Below, one piece after another: positions 1-12,600 of a DNA stretch of 64,000 nucleotides. The stretch covers positions 43,773-107,772 of the forward strand of contig RQTK01001133.1 in NCBI GenBank assembly GCA_003991915.1. The letters run 5' to 3'. Positions within the stretch are counted from its first letter, which is position 1; each line of letters opens with the position of its first letter. The translations under genes were made by a program, and so were the position numbers. The notes under the pieces were generated by a model. The model searched no databases. It was not told the DNA's origin and saw only the letters and a program-made list of their open reading frames with translations. This DNA comes from Elysia chlorotica. Lineage: Eukaryota; Mollusca; Gastropoda; Plakobranchidae.

Positions 1-1324
1 ATTCTGTTAGATTTTGTTTTTGTCCCATTTTCATTTACATGGTTTGTCTAAAACTCATTTTTACAAGGTGCAGACAATGAGTTTTTAATGCAAGGATAGC
101 CAATTAAGAGAAGGCACTCAAAGAATTAAATAGAGCAATATAGTGTACGCTGTTCACTTTGAGAATCCTACTTCAGTAAAACAACATTATTGTGCTATCC
201 TCACACTTTTCAACATTTAATCTGCCAAACTTTCACCAAGGTGTAGCTTACCACCCAGACTACAACATTCTATTTCACTCCGAAGTTGTAGTTGATATTA
301 ACTTCAAGAATTTGTTGACAATTCCATTGGGGGTTTGAGATGTCCCTACAGCCAGTTGTTAGATTTTCTCAAAATTGCAGAAAGAGGTTTTGTGTGTGTG
401 TGCATCGGTTACTCCTTCTCTGAATTCTTCAGAATTGCGATACAACATCGTTAGGGAATAGAAGAAGCGAATCACAGAAAAGAAAGAAAATTCTTCTCAT
501 GCAGTTCTTGTCACAGATAACAAACCTCTTTGTCAACATTCGACTCCAAGATTGATTAATACCAGAAACCTGGAGTAGGAATGCCAAAAGTGCTACCAGA
601 TAAACAAACATTCAACATTCAACAACCAATGGAGACTATGCCGTGTTTTTATTAAACACTATTAAGCGGCACATCTACTTCACTTATAATTTTGTTTTTT
701 ATTTCTTGTTTAGTTTTTATTTCTAATTTACTGTTTATGCGGCTTTAAACTATTACGGATTATTGTGTAAAATACATATGAGAAGAAAAGGTTGATTTAA
801 GAAAGAATACAACCAATTATAATTTTTTTTAAACTGATGATTGAAGTAAACGTTCCTTCTTTAATCACTATAAAAGCGCTCTCTGCTAAGCCTGCAATCG
901 CCGTAATGCAATCAGCCTCCCCCCACCCCTTGTGACATCTCTTCGTAAACCGTCTCACTAATATCTAGAGTCTCTGGTTATACCTTGTGGGATTTATGAA
1001 ATACTTCGAATTGTATGTATGTTTTTTCCTTTATTTGATTTCCAGCTTCTATATTCTTTTAAAAAATATAGACAATTTTAGCCTTAATATTAGTGTCAGA
1101 TTCGTGATTATTTGCCATGCGGCTATGGCTGAATAAGCCAGTCTTGAATGCAGACTTCTTTATTTAATCACGTACAGCGTTATTGTTGAAAAGTAGGCCT
1201 TGCGAGATCAATGTTATTGCGTTTATATGATAGAACTTAATATAGAACTAACGTCTTTATAGCAATATTGTGACATTATGTATGAATAATTGTTATGTTG
1301 GGAAACATATTATAGTGCTGGTTG
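1..1324. other. Upstream non-coding DNA, nothing recognised
   Basis: AT-rich sequence with no reading frame that resembles a protein and no recognisable repeat. The short frames seen here are interrupted and compositionally like the flanking DNA. I see nothing to annotate. Confidence 0.6.
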
Positions 1325-1953
1325 ACATACGAATAGTAGAATAAAATTGCAATTATTGTTTGATATGTGAATGTAGAAAGTAGGATATCTGACACGTTGA
1401 TGTATATTATTTAGTTGAGGCTAGTGAAATTATTACATGATTGCGAAGTTGGGGAAAGTTATAAAGGTTTTGATTTAATTCTTTTTATCGCTTTGTCTTT
1501 AATTTATTAGGGTTTTTTTTTTAAAGATTTTTTGTTGTTGCTAAATCTGGTATCAATAATTATGGATTTAAGCTTCTTGGATTTCTTTTGTTCATAATAT
1601 TGATCTGTGCTTTTACATTTTCTCACTGAAAGTAATACTAACACCCCAACTTTTACATACGAATAGTAGAATAAAATTGCAATTATTGTTTGATATGTGA
1701 ATGTAGAAAGTAGGATATCTGACACGTTGATGTATATTATTTAGTTGAGGCTAGTGAAATTATTACATGATTGTGACGTTGGGGAAAGTTATAAAGGTTT
1801 TGATTTAATTCTTTTTATGGCTTTGTCTTTAATTTATTAGTTGTTTTTTTTAAGTTTTTTGTTTGTTGCGAAATCTGGAATCAATAATTATGGATATAAG
1901 CTTCTTGGATTTCTTTTTTTCATAATATTGATCTGTGCTGTTACATTTTCTTG
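1325..1953. repeat. Tandem duplication, unit about 0.33 kb
   Basis: Copy 1 (about 1325-1622) and copy 2 (about 1656-1953) are nearly identical. Both start with ACATACGAATAGTAG and end near TTACATTTTCT, with only scattered substitutions and small indels. A spacer of about 31 bp separates them (about 1624-1655). That spacer is almost identical to 3993-4024, within the Gypsy leader region further downstream. No coding potential is seen. Confidence 0.85.
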
Positions 1954-2062
1954 ATACCATTTTTTAAGCTTTCTGCTACATTTCATTTCCTGGGTCGTTT
2001 TGTTGTGATGTGAAATCCGTTGATTTTGTTGAGATGCGGCATCCGGATAAATATGTGATCTT

Positions 2063-2340
2063 TTGATTCTTGTTGTTGTTTTTTTTGTGGGGGTGTTGTT
2101 GTTTTTGTTTTTATTTGTTGTTGTTACTGTTTTTTGTTATTTATTTTTTTTTTTGGAGGGGGGTCGCAAATCACGTTATTTTCAATTAAAATTTATTAGT
2201 TTGAAAATGATTGCCCCTAACTTAGGCCCTAACATTGAATTTCTGGGGTTATTTGTTTGCTGTTGTTATTTTTTGTTTTGTTTGTTTTTTGTTTGTAAAG
2301 TTGTTGTTTTTTCTTGTTGTTTTTTGGTGTTGTTTCCTCT
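2063..2340. repeat. G/T-rich low-complexity tract
   Basis: Irregular runs of TTG, TTTTTG and GGGG on the + strand. The open frame across it encodes only Phe/Val/Leu-rich low-complexity peptide and is not a gene candidate. Confidence 0.7.
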
Positions 2341-2763
2341 TTCTTGAGGAAAGGAGAACGATATGATAAATTATGCGAATTATTGTTATGTGTGTTGGCA
2401 CCATTAATATGTTCTGAAGTTCAATCGTTTCCTGTGTTTGCATGACTGTGTGTATTAATAGTATGTGGTTCTTTTTACATCTTGAGGTCTATCACATCGG
2501 ATTTGTTGGTTTAGACTTATAGGAACCTACGGGAGTCTACAGGTGTATGATTTGCTTTCAGCTTTTTTCCTCATAGTAATTGTCTTTCCCTTTTCATGAT
2601 ATTCCACTTGCGCAACTCATTGTTGTTTTGTCTGTCATCAAACCGATCAAGTAATGGTTATGGCATTCGGACGGTCGTATGATACAGAATACTTGCAAAT
2701 TTATTTATTTAAAGGTTTGGAGATTTGGAGAAAGGAAAAAATGGGGTGCATGGACGAGGGAGG

Positions 2764-2768
<5 letters not shown>

Positions 2769-2831
<63 letters not shown>
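2769..2831. repeat. (GA)n microsatellite
   Basis: About 30 GA dinucleotide units. A second GA-rich stretch (about 3097-3126) lies on the other side of the adjacent SINE. This suggests the SINE inserted into, or next to, one longer GA array. Confidence 0.95.
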
Positions 2832-2833
<2 letters not shown>

Positions 2834-2839
2834 GTTGTG

Positions 2840-3097
2840 TTGGGGTTGTGTTGGGTTGGTTTAACGTCCAACAGCAGCACTATATAGGCTATATTGTGGA
2901 CGGACCCCAAGACGAACGTCTGATAATTTTATGTGTTGCCACACACGAGACAGGGCGAGGATACCATGACTCCTGTCTCAGCCGGTCACATTATACTGAC
3001 ACCGACCCAACCAGTAGGGAACGCAACAGCCAGGATTCGAACTCGGGACCTTTTGTGTCGGAAGCCGATGTTCTACCCCTGGACCACCGCGCCCCCA
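2840..3097 (-). mobile_element. tRNA-derived SINE, near full-length, minus strand
   Basis: Read on the minus strand it starts with a tRNA-like head: a box-A-like GTGGTCCAGGGGTAGAA followed by a box-B-like GAGTTCGAATCC. It continues with a central block (CTACTGGTTGGGTCGGTGTC, then a GTCAGTATAATGTGAC-type motif) and ends with a tail near ACAATATAGCCTATATAGTG and TTGGACGTTAA. The same modules recur at about ten other places in the window, so this is an interspersed family. The tRNA head is not a functional tRNA: it lacks a plausible closed acceptor and anticodon arm by eye. Confidence 0.8.
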
Positions 3098-3414
3098 GAG
3101 AGAGAGTGAGAGAGAGAGAGAGAGAATGTAATAGATGAGAAAGAGAGACAAAAATATTTCAATTAAAATTGTATTGTTTAAGTTTGTTTTTCTTTCTGTC
3201 GTATTTATTTTATAATTCACAAATGACGCGGCTTTTTTTTTCAAGCATTAAACAAATCATTAGCAAAGTAAATAGGCCAACCATCTAAATTGACTGTTAT
3301 CAGTGACTGCAGAGTTGGGTCATTTTTGGTGTGCTCTCTGACACATGAAGAGCGTTGGTGGTGATTTAGCGACACTCAACCTGAATTGATATAATCGTCT
3401 TTATTTATGTTTGA

Positions 3415-3712
3415 GGTTATACAGTCTCTTGATAGGAAATCAGCAATGACTAGACTTGAACCTTGCACCCATTGAAAATTGAAATCGTACTTTCCTGCTG
3501 ACATGAGGAGTCTCTGGGCTCTCATTGGTGCCTGTCCCAGGGGATTCTTTAACTTCTCCCACGTATGTGTATTGGTCGAACTTCTCTAACCCATAAGCGA
3601 CTGATAGCATCTTCTTTTCTATCTGGGCTCACCGTTTCTGTGTCTGTAATTTTTCTAAATGCAAATTCAATCCGCCGGGCATCCTGCAGAAGAGTGGCTC
3701 CCAACGCAACGT
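3415..3712 (-). mobile_element. Ty3/Gypsy RNase H fragment, inverted
   Basis: The minus-strand translation resembles the RNase H region of Ty3/Gypsy polymerases. It contains an 'ALGATLLQD'-like segment, then 'WAQIEKKMLSVAYGLEKFDQ', then a region like the 'APMRAQRLL...ADFLSRD' end of the domain. Frameshifts are present. It runs opposite to the gag-protease-RT remnant that follows and directly abuts the LTR-like arm at 3711. It is a dead fragment. Confidence 0.7.
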
Positions 3713-3830
3713 TACTCATTCATTCACTCACTACTTCATGATTCTCCTGTTCTTGAATGTACACAATAAACTCTAACTTGGTGGAGCAAGTCGTTTGTCA
3801 TATCCATTATTAACATGGTGGCAGCGGTAA
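3711..3830 (+). mobile_element. LTR-like end and putative primer-binding site
   Basis: This segment carries an AATAAA (about 3765-3770) and ends in TTAACA, directly followed by TGGTGGCAGCGG (about 3816). That resembles a retroelement LTR end followed by a tRNA primer-binding site. Its first 50 bp recur in reverse complement at about 5707-5749. The LTR start is not resolvable by eye. Confidence 0.5.
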
Positions 3831-4119
3831 TTTAATTGAATTCATTTTGCCTCCTGATAGCAGGTAGACCTAGTTATAATAAAAAAAATAAAAAATAAAT
3901 CGTGCTACATGTTGTATTTTCTAAAATATATCTAAATTCTCTGAAATCCAGCTAGAGGGTCATCGCGTAAATTTTTACCCAATGGAGATTCCTCACTAAA
4001 AGTAATACTAACACCCCAACTTTTCCCCATTACCACTTTGTAAAAACCGTCAAGTAACCATCTTTCCGACTCCCCGAACGAGTTAACCGTTACATCAGGA
4101 AATATTTCGGAAAGTAACA

Positions 4120-5706
4120 GAAAATGGCAGAAGCAAATAGAACTATATTTGGAGGCCTTTGGAAGCTCTGTCAAGCCCCAAAACGACACAGACAGCAACA
4201 AACTTAAATTGCGCTGGGCTTAGTGTGTTGGAGGTTTGTGATCAAGTTGAGTTTGCCACAGAAGAAGACAGGAATACGCCTGAAGTTGTGTTTCAGAAAC
4301 TCTTCGAATACTGCAATCCGAGAAGCAACAAAGTTCTAGAATCCTACAAATTTTGTAATTTACGAATGATGTCGCCTTTTGACTGTTTCACAACAACGCT
4401 TCGCGCACAGGTAGACAAGAGTAATTTTTCTGAGAAAAGCTTCTATGGGACAACTAGCTGACACTTGCCAAAGCTGTCAGGCGTTTGAGCAAACGAACAG
4501 TCATATAGAAGAAATAAACGCGAAAATCGAAAAGGGTGAAATAAGTGATCCCAGAAAACAGAAAGGTGAGGTTAAGCATGGGACAGAAAGAAATGTCAAC
4601 AGAAAACCAATCAATGTTTGCCATTTTGGCGGTCGGAGCCACGAACACAGAAAAGAAAACTGTTTCGCGGGGGGAAAGTTTTCTCCAACTACAATGGCGC
4701 AAACATTTTGCAATTAAATGCAAGATGAAATTAATATAAAAAATGGCAGCAAACAACGAATGCGATATGAGCGACAAGCGTGATTCCAATGCAGATTGAC
4801 AGCCCTCTTGTTGGTCAATGACCAGAAAGGAAGATGTCAAGTAGACACTGGAACTGATGTAAACATTAAACGCAATCTTGAATTTTGTGAAACGTCATCA
4901 GGCAACACAGACTCTCACAATATGAAATAAGACAAAATTGATCCCAGCAGGAGAAGCGAAAATCAAAACCCAGAACTCAAGAAAAGAGATCGGTACACTT
5001 CACGCTTGTTGGCAATGATTACGGATGCCTCCTGAGCATTAAAACTTCACAAGAAAATGGCTTTATTACCGCGAATGAAGGCAACTTAATCTCAAAGCTC
5101 AATGAGGATAAGACAGAGCTTGGAGATCTTGGGACAGTCAAACTAATTCTTGACCCAAATTAAAGTGAAACCTAAAGTACTTCCCTGCAGGAAAATTCCG
5201 CACTCAATGAAAGAAGATGTGAAGTCAGAAATAGGGACATTGCTGTCTCGCGGCATTCTGATCAAAGTTGAAGAGCCACCAGTTTGGGTTAAACAGATGA
5301 CGGTGGTTACAAAACTTAGTGGGGATTACGCATCTGTATTCATCCTCAGCGACTCAATATAGCTTTATGCAGAGAACATTTCAAATTGTGTACCTTCGAC
5401 GATGTCTGACTGCAGCTAGAGAATACCAAACTTTTCTGAACACTAGATGTCAAAGAAACTTATTGGTATCGTCTCGATAATGAATCTAGCAAACTGGCTA
5501 CAATGATAACCCATTTCGGCTATCGAGTGAGATGGGCAAGGCTATACCTTTCGGACTGAAAGTTGCGAGTGAAATGATTCAGAGAAAACTGACTGGAACT
5601 CTTGAAGGACTTAATGGTTGCATCAACGTTGCTAATGATAAAGTGGTAGCCGGATGTGGCTCTACTAAAACAGAGGCTGAATTGGACCATGAGCAAAATC
5701 TGTAAT
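4120..5706 (+). mobile_element. Degenerate Ty3/Gypsy gag-protease-RT remnant
   Basis: A broken retrotransposon in several frames. A gag-like stretch lies at 4159-4461. A zinc-knuckle-like CHF..GRSHEHRKENC, with its second Cys missing, is near 4617-4665. An aspartic-protease DTG motif (context QVDTGTDVN) is near 4835-4860. Reverse-transcriptase segments lie at about 5150-5330 and 5400-5700, including FGLKVASEMIQRKLTGTLEG. The RT catalytic box reads degenerate (NVANDK where family members have a -DD- box). Frameshifts and stops separate the pieces, so it is inactive. No envelope gene is seen. Confidence 0.75.
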
Positions 5707-5752
5707 ACATTGAACAGGATGATCATGAAGTAGTGAGTGAATGAGTAACGTC
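5707..5752 (-). repeat. Inverted LTR-like arm matching 3711-3760
   Basis: Reverse complement of the LTR-like start: the shared core ATCATGAAGTAGTGAGTGAA aligns over about 45 bp with a few indels. The RT reading frame stops matching the family exactly here. Confidence 0.75.
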
Positions 5753-6554
5753 ATTCATAAACTAAAACAAAGTCGAGTCCCCAGAAAACTTCCTGTCGCC
5801 GGGGAGAACAGTGTGCATGTACATGATATCGAATAGGTATAATAAAATCATATCAATCATCAATTTCCTTACTTCAAACTGCCAATTTAGGGTGTTGGGA
5901 AAATTAGACCATTGGTTTTGATACAATTGAATTAAGCTTACTTTATCTTGCGTTAGGCATAACTTTACCAGTAATCTTTACAAAGTAACGACATCCTCTA
6001 GTCATGCGTGAAAGTGCCACTTACACCTTCTTAATGTGACATCTGCGCTACACCATTACTAATCCAGTAATTTCCTACTAAGTGTGTGTCACTTCTCAAA
6101 CCGTGTTCTACGCTATACGATTAAAAAGTATGTTCCTTCTTTCACGATCAGGCCTTGGGCTAAATGCGCTGATCGGCCATGTATTGATCAACCTAGGTCT
6201 TTCACGAGGACACTCTGTGGGTGACCACCGGTCAAACTAGCCCTCGTAATTTATTGTTTGAAGGCTAATCGCCTATGTAAACTGTGATGAAAGCCTACCG
6301 GAGATTACCCCGCTTTGTGCGACGGTGCCGCTCTGTGGAGCTGAGTGCGTGGGTCACCAAGGAACTAAACGTAGATCTAGACTCTTTCACTGTAGCAGTA
6401 TCCGTTGTAGCTTTAGGCCCTGGTCCAAGAGTTAGAATCAAGATAAGTATGCATATTTATAGATCTAGACGCCGAGCAGACCCACGGGGAGGGAACAACT
6501 CGTTTTAGATTGGTGCTGGTTGTACACCAACTTTCCCTCGAATTCCAATGTCAC
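5753..6554. other. Upstream non-coding DNA, nothing recognised
   Basis: No convincing frame or repeat. A 74-codon open frame at 6284-6508 has no recognisable motif and I do not call it a gene. Confidence 0.5.
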
Positions 6555-6745
6555 CAGGAAGGGTTGATTGGTTGCTGTGCTTGTTACACAACGCCCGTCG
6601 TCAGAAACTATGCTTTCGCGCATGAGTCCCAAGACTAACGTCTGAAAAATTCACGAGTTGTCATAAAGCGACAGAGCGGGGCTATCAGGATGTGTCAGCT
6701 AACAGTCCTAACACCGACCCAACCAGTAGGGCCTATGCCTGACCC
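6555..6745 (-). mobile_element. SINE fragment, minus strand
   Basis: It shares the family's body and tail in reverse orientation: a GGTTGATTGGTTGCT-type tail, CAAGACTAACGTCTGA, and CACCGACCCAACCAGTAGGG. The tRNA-like head is missing or too diverged to see. Confidence 0.65.
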
Positions 6746-7239
6746 AGGGTCACACACTCATTTGATTGTATAAATATTTTCTCTCTTCTCTTTTACCACT
6801 GGCAGAGTTCTCTGTTCAAATGAATGCTAAAAGGGGAGGTAGGTTAAATAGGCTACATGTCTACGTCATAAAGAAAAATCCAAAACTGACACTAAGCGAT
6901 AAGGGGAAAAACGTGTTCCTGGTATTCGAATAAGGTATTTCGCGAAGCTTTTCACGTTTGTTTGTTTTTTAATTATAAAAAAAATCGAGTGCACACTACT
7001 GTGTAATATAACTGCAACTGCAAAACATGTTGCAGAGGTGGGAGACCGAGTTCTGGCCATGTCATGTAGACTGTCAGCTTCAAAAGTAATTAAAAATTGT
7101 TGCACCCTTGTGTTATTGACTTTTGACTGCTTTGATCTCTAGGAGAGTGTTACCAGTACATACATAGCCTACGTGCCATTTTGTTGATTTTTTAGACACA
7201 CAACTGTTTCTAATTTTCATATTATTGTTCTCAACATTC

Positions 7240-8152
<913 letters not shown>

Positions 8153-8156
<4 letters not shown>

Positions 8157-9248
8157 CGTGAAAGCCGTTAAGAAAAAGATTAAGTAAAATATGTTACGTA
8201 AGCGCTCGCCAGTTGAGAACGAATGACTTGAATGTAGAAATGTGTCATTTCAAGAATTAGAAATGGTGAGTCGGTTTCATTGTTTAAATTGAGTAAAATT
8301 ATACTCTCTACGTTTTCGTATCTTTTCAAAGTAAATTTATGTACCAGTCACCGTAGAGCGGGATTTGAATCTAGATAAATGTATAATGTGCGTATTTATC
8401 CTAACCTTGCTCGTTCCTTATCTTACTCAAATTGGACCATGTTATCGTAACTTGGCAATCCTTGAGGAAATCGATATCCTTATTCGCGCTGACCTCAGTG
8501 GAAGCGTCACACATTGCCGAGCAACAGGGTCAACAGGTCAAACCGAAAAATTCTGATCTTATGGAATGGTGGAAACTAGTCACGTGATGCAAATTTCTTA
8601 CTTTTGTTATCAAAATGGCTGCGCCCTATGGCTCTGTGTTCGGGCTGTGAGAGTTTGAGATGATACGACTCGAAAATAATAAGGAGCATAATACACGTTA
8701 CGTTTTAAAACCTTATACAGAAATCGCAATTCAAGGTACTTAAATGTTTCTACTTTACACCACACCATGATCTACACTTAAAACCAAAATAATACAGAAC
8801 CAACGAACTTGATAGAGAAAAGTGTACTCTTCGACATATAAATTTTATAAGATACAATCTAGATCTAAGTCTTGAGTCTAAGTTAATTGATATCAAGTTG
8901 CATTATATTCATGAATAAATCTAGATGCAGAGCCAAAGTTTAGACGCCGCAGTAGCCAAGATTGGTCATAAGCCGTCTTTTTCGCATATTCCTACGAGTT
9001 GTATTAACTATTTTATAACTATAATATAAGCTATGGGGACGTTCTAATTGCACCCACCCCCAGATGATGTATCCATGTTCCACAAAATGACTGTCTGTTC
9101 CACTTTCTACTGGCCTTTTATTTTTGTAAGGTATAACATAACAAACAACTCTGAGAAAATAAAATCTCGATAAAAAATCAAATTTGAAATGAGCCTCTGA
9201 AATTTAAGATATCCTCTTACTTTCAGTTGTGGGTTTTCTCCTATTCAG
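8153..9248. other. Region upstream of the first coding exon
   Basis: No protein-like frame that I can support. This is where a promoter and a non-coding first exon of the polycystin gene would be expected, because the first coding exon begins at a splice-acceptor-like site (9248/9249). The donor of the non-coding exon cannot be assigned. Confidence 0.45.
8570..8660 (+). promoter_or_regulatory. Candidate promoter element cluster
   Basis: A palindromic E-box CACGTG (about 8580) runs directly into ATGCAAAT, an octamer-like element. About 25 bp further is CAAAATGGCTGC, which resembles a YY1-type AAnATGGC initiator element. The stretch is also less AT-rich than its surroundings. A GTGAGA donor-like site follows (about 8647). 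This is inference from motif clustering only. Confidence 0.25.
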
Positions 9249-9676
9249 GTTTGTCTGCTAAGAAGAGGGATGAAATGCTTGCATGAGACATCCCTAAAAT
9301 AATCTGAAGTATGTTGGGTTATTATAGATGCCAACACATCCTGAACTCTTGCGGCCTTCAAGTTCTTCAGATTACGACACAGTACAGTGGAATTGCTCCC
9401 TAGCATGCTTATTAGAAAAAAGCAGGCTAGAGTTGGAAATGCAGTCAGAAAGAATAAACTTGCTGTCAAAGCAGTCATGCAGAATGTGTTTGCTGCCAGC
9501 CTCATCCTGTGCTCAATGCTGGTGCTTAGCCATGCCCAGCAAGAGCCTCTACTTTCCTTCTCCTGCCCTATTGGAACAGAGGGAAGAGTGTGCACATGCT
9601 CGGAGACGCAGGTGGATTGCACCGATGTGGGGCTTACTCAGGTGCCCACTGGTCTTGGCACCAACGTGCAAAGGAT
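9249..9676 (+). CDS. PKD1: Polycystin exon 1: 5' UTR, signal peptide, LRRNT
   Basis: A strong acceptor-like CTCCTATTCAG precedes 9249, so an upstream non-coding exon is likely. An in-frame stop at 9342-9344 bounds the frame. Two in-frame Met codons follow. ATG 9405 gives a basic 24-residue extension. ATG 9477 gives a classic signal peptide (MQNVFAASLILCSMLVLSHA, cleavage near A/QQ), so I favour 9477. The mature start carries an LRRNT Cys cluster (C-PIGTEGRV-C-T-C, then V-D-C) and the GLTQVP motif. The donor is GTAAGT at 9677, phase 2. Several out-of-frame upstream ATGs lie in 9268-9440. Confidence 0.85.
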
Positions 9677-12600
9677 GTAAGTAATAAGATTAATTTATGC
9701 CACTTAATAAACAAAATTTGTTGTGAAATCATAAAACCTTTTCCCTAGTTTTTTTTTTTTTTCCATTTTCAGATATTTATTAAGAATAAAAGCTTCATGC
9801 GTACATTATTTGCTTTTTGGTATGAATTCATCCATATTTTTGGTTAAACCAATGGTGCAATCTTAGAGATACATCAATGCAATTCTTTCAAAGTGTCTTG
9901 CTAAATGTAATTTTAGAAAACACTAAACCATTTGTGTTGGTATTAAACTCGCATGTTAATTTTATTGAACTAATGAACAAAAATGTTTTTTTCTGCAGTA
10001 TCCTCAGGAGCAACCTTATTTCCTCCATAGACATTATTGCATCACAAAACCTTCCATCTTTAATGTACATGTAAGTATTCCTCGTAGAGTTGTACATTTA
10101 TATTTTACATGGTGCCTAAACATTTCATACTGATTTATACACATAAAAAAGAAAAGAAAACAATTTTTTTTTAAACTGATTAAACAGGTTGAGACAATAT
10201 TTTAAACTTTAAAAATTCAATATGATTAAAATCCTTCCTTCTTCAAATTTTCATTTTGCTTTTCTTTATTTTCTTTTTTGTTCATTTTTTTCCCCACTTT
10301 TTAAAAAATGTATGTTTTTTTTAAAAGTATAACGAATCAATTTTGCTTTTTCTGCAGAGACGCATCATATAACTCCATTTCATCTGTAGATTGGACATCT
10401 TTTGCATCATTGACGAATCTGGAGGAGTTGTGAGCATCTTTTAATTAATATTATCAAACATAGGAGAGTGTGAAAGGCACTAGAAAAAAATAAATAGCAT
10501 GTCAATTATGTATACATTTGCATTTGTTTTCATGATTTTATGGAACTTTTTTTTACATATCTTTTCTGGAAATTTTTTTTCATGTGATATTACAATAATG
10601 TACACAAAAATGTATTTGTTAGCTTTGTTACTGAGTCAGACAAGTGCTTTGATGTGTTGCTTTAATGATTAAGTCTAAAATGTTATTTGTAAGGGCTAGT
10701 TAAAATAAACCTCAAACGACTGAAACATAGCACAGTTTGGAGTGGATGCAGAAAATATATGCATGACTGAATTGTCTTTCTCTTACTTTTATTTTCCCTT
10801 TTTTTTACTTCGACAGATATCTCCAGATGAATTCCTTATTTTTTGTTGATATTTCTCAGTTTCATGGTCAGCAATTTCATACTCTGTAAGTTGAACAAAG
10901 GTTTGATAACCATGGCTTAAATTAACAATGTCTTTGTTATGTGTGTTTTATTACCTTATCCATTTATGTTTTTTTAATAAATGAACATCTCAAATAAACA
11001 TGAAGCAGTAGCAAAATTAAAAGTGAATTGGAATCATTTAAAATGTTGATAAATTGTGGCTTAAATTCAAGCAAAATAGCTACATTCTGTTTCATATGAA
11101 AATGTACCTGGTCACAACATTTTGTGTAATAAAATATAAAGTGTGTTTGCCAACTATTTGTGCTGTGGTAACAGACGTGCGGACTAATGAAACTTATCTG
11201 ACTTTAAGAAACAGGTTTTAATAAGATTGCGATTTTACATTTCAGAGATGTGTCTGGCAACCAGCTGTTTTTTGTGAGTGGTTTTCAAGGCCAGACACTC
11301 TCCATATCTCACTTGTAAGTTTTGCTTTTTCACTTTTTTATTAGGTATCTGATTTCTATCTTCTTCATCCTACTATACCAATGCTTTAAAAACTGATCTT
11401 TAGCTTTAATGATGTCTCTCTGTTAACTCACAACCTACATTTCAAAATATGCCTTACTACATGCTTTCAGGCATATGGGCAGCAGGTTATGTTACTGAAA
11501 CAACTGAATCAAGAAAAGATATAGATTTTGCATTTGTAATTCTATCGATTTCTACTCTCATTAGCTTCATTGAGATAATATTGCAAGAATGTTTTAACCA
11601 TAGATAAATAGTCTCGCATCAATAGAATGGACCAATCAAGTCTTGCCTCCACTTTATCCTTTGTCTTCTATTAATGCCACCTGTGGCACTGGCAGTGTAG
11701 GATCCTCCGAGGGATGTTAAAGGCGGAGCAAGACACATAAATAATTGATCATCTCATGTGCCTTATGTTATAACTATTCGCAAACACTTTGACTGACATA
11801 AGTAAAAAGAGAGTCTGAAGACAACTCTCCCCACCTCCTCCAAATCTCTTTATTTTTTTCTAGAATATTTATAAATCTTTTTTATGATTCAGCATAAAGA
11901 ATTAACAAAAAAAATGTTTCTTTCTTTTTTCCTCCTTGGCGTTCCCATAGGTTTATGGACAGTTGCAGTCTGACAATCTCTGGTGCTCTTACTTCACTTT
12001 GTAACCTGGAAACTCTGTAAGTACAACTATAACACAGATTTAGTAAGCATTTTGATATCTATGAAATTATTGCCCACCACAACTAGCTGCTTAATGTGAA
12101 TATGAACGGCGTATGATCCTACCAAAACAGAGAGAACTCTGTTCAAGACGAGTAAATCTTTGCAATGAAAGAAACAAACAAATAATTTTGTAGAAATAAG
12201 GGTGTGCAAGAGAGAGGGAAGGACAGTTATAAATGGGTACTGGTATTGCAGACACTGACATTGTAGCAAGGTAAAGGTGTGAGTGTAAATGGTCGGGCTG
12301 CAAAGCACAGAAATCAGCTTTCTTCAAGAGCTGTCCTGTGTAACATCTAGGCTTTGCCCTATGTTCATCAAATGAAAATGTGTTAGTTTTGTATCCTATG
12401 TCCCCGATGAGTAGGTGATTAGGAAGAGACTGAAGATACAAACTTTTGATAGAGAGAAGCTAAGCTAGAAAAAGATTTCTGAGTAAGAGCAAAAATAGAC
12501 TGTAGAAGGCTATTAGGTACTGAAAGTTTGGCGTTATGGATTAAATATACTGAATTTTTTGTTTTTTTATTTATTGAAATGGGCACACACTGGCTTTGGG

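Noticed and set aside
2654..3244. Several open frames with Arg-Glu or Ser-Leu repeats
   Set aside because: They are translations of the (GA)n array and the adjacent SINE, not genes.
6284..6508. 74-codon open frame, Arg-rich
   Set aside because: It is isolated and without recognised motif. The higher GC looks like old repeat DNA near the SINE fragment.
8365..8556. 63-codon open frame starting MNLDKCIMCVFILTLL
   Set aside because: A hydrophobic start is tempting as a signal peptide, but there is no continuing exon, no family resemblance, and no donor in a useful phase.
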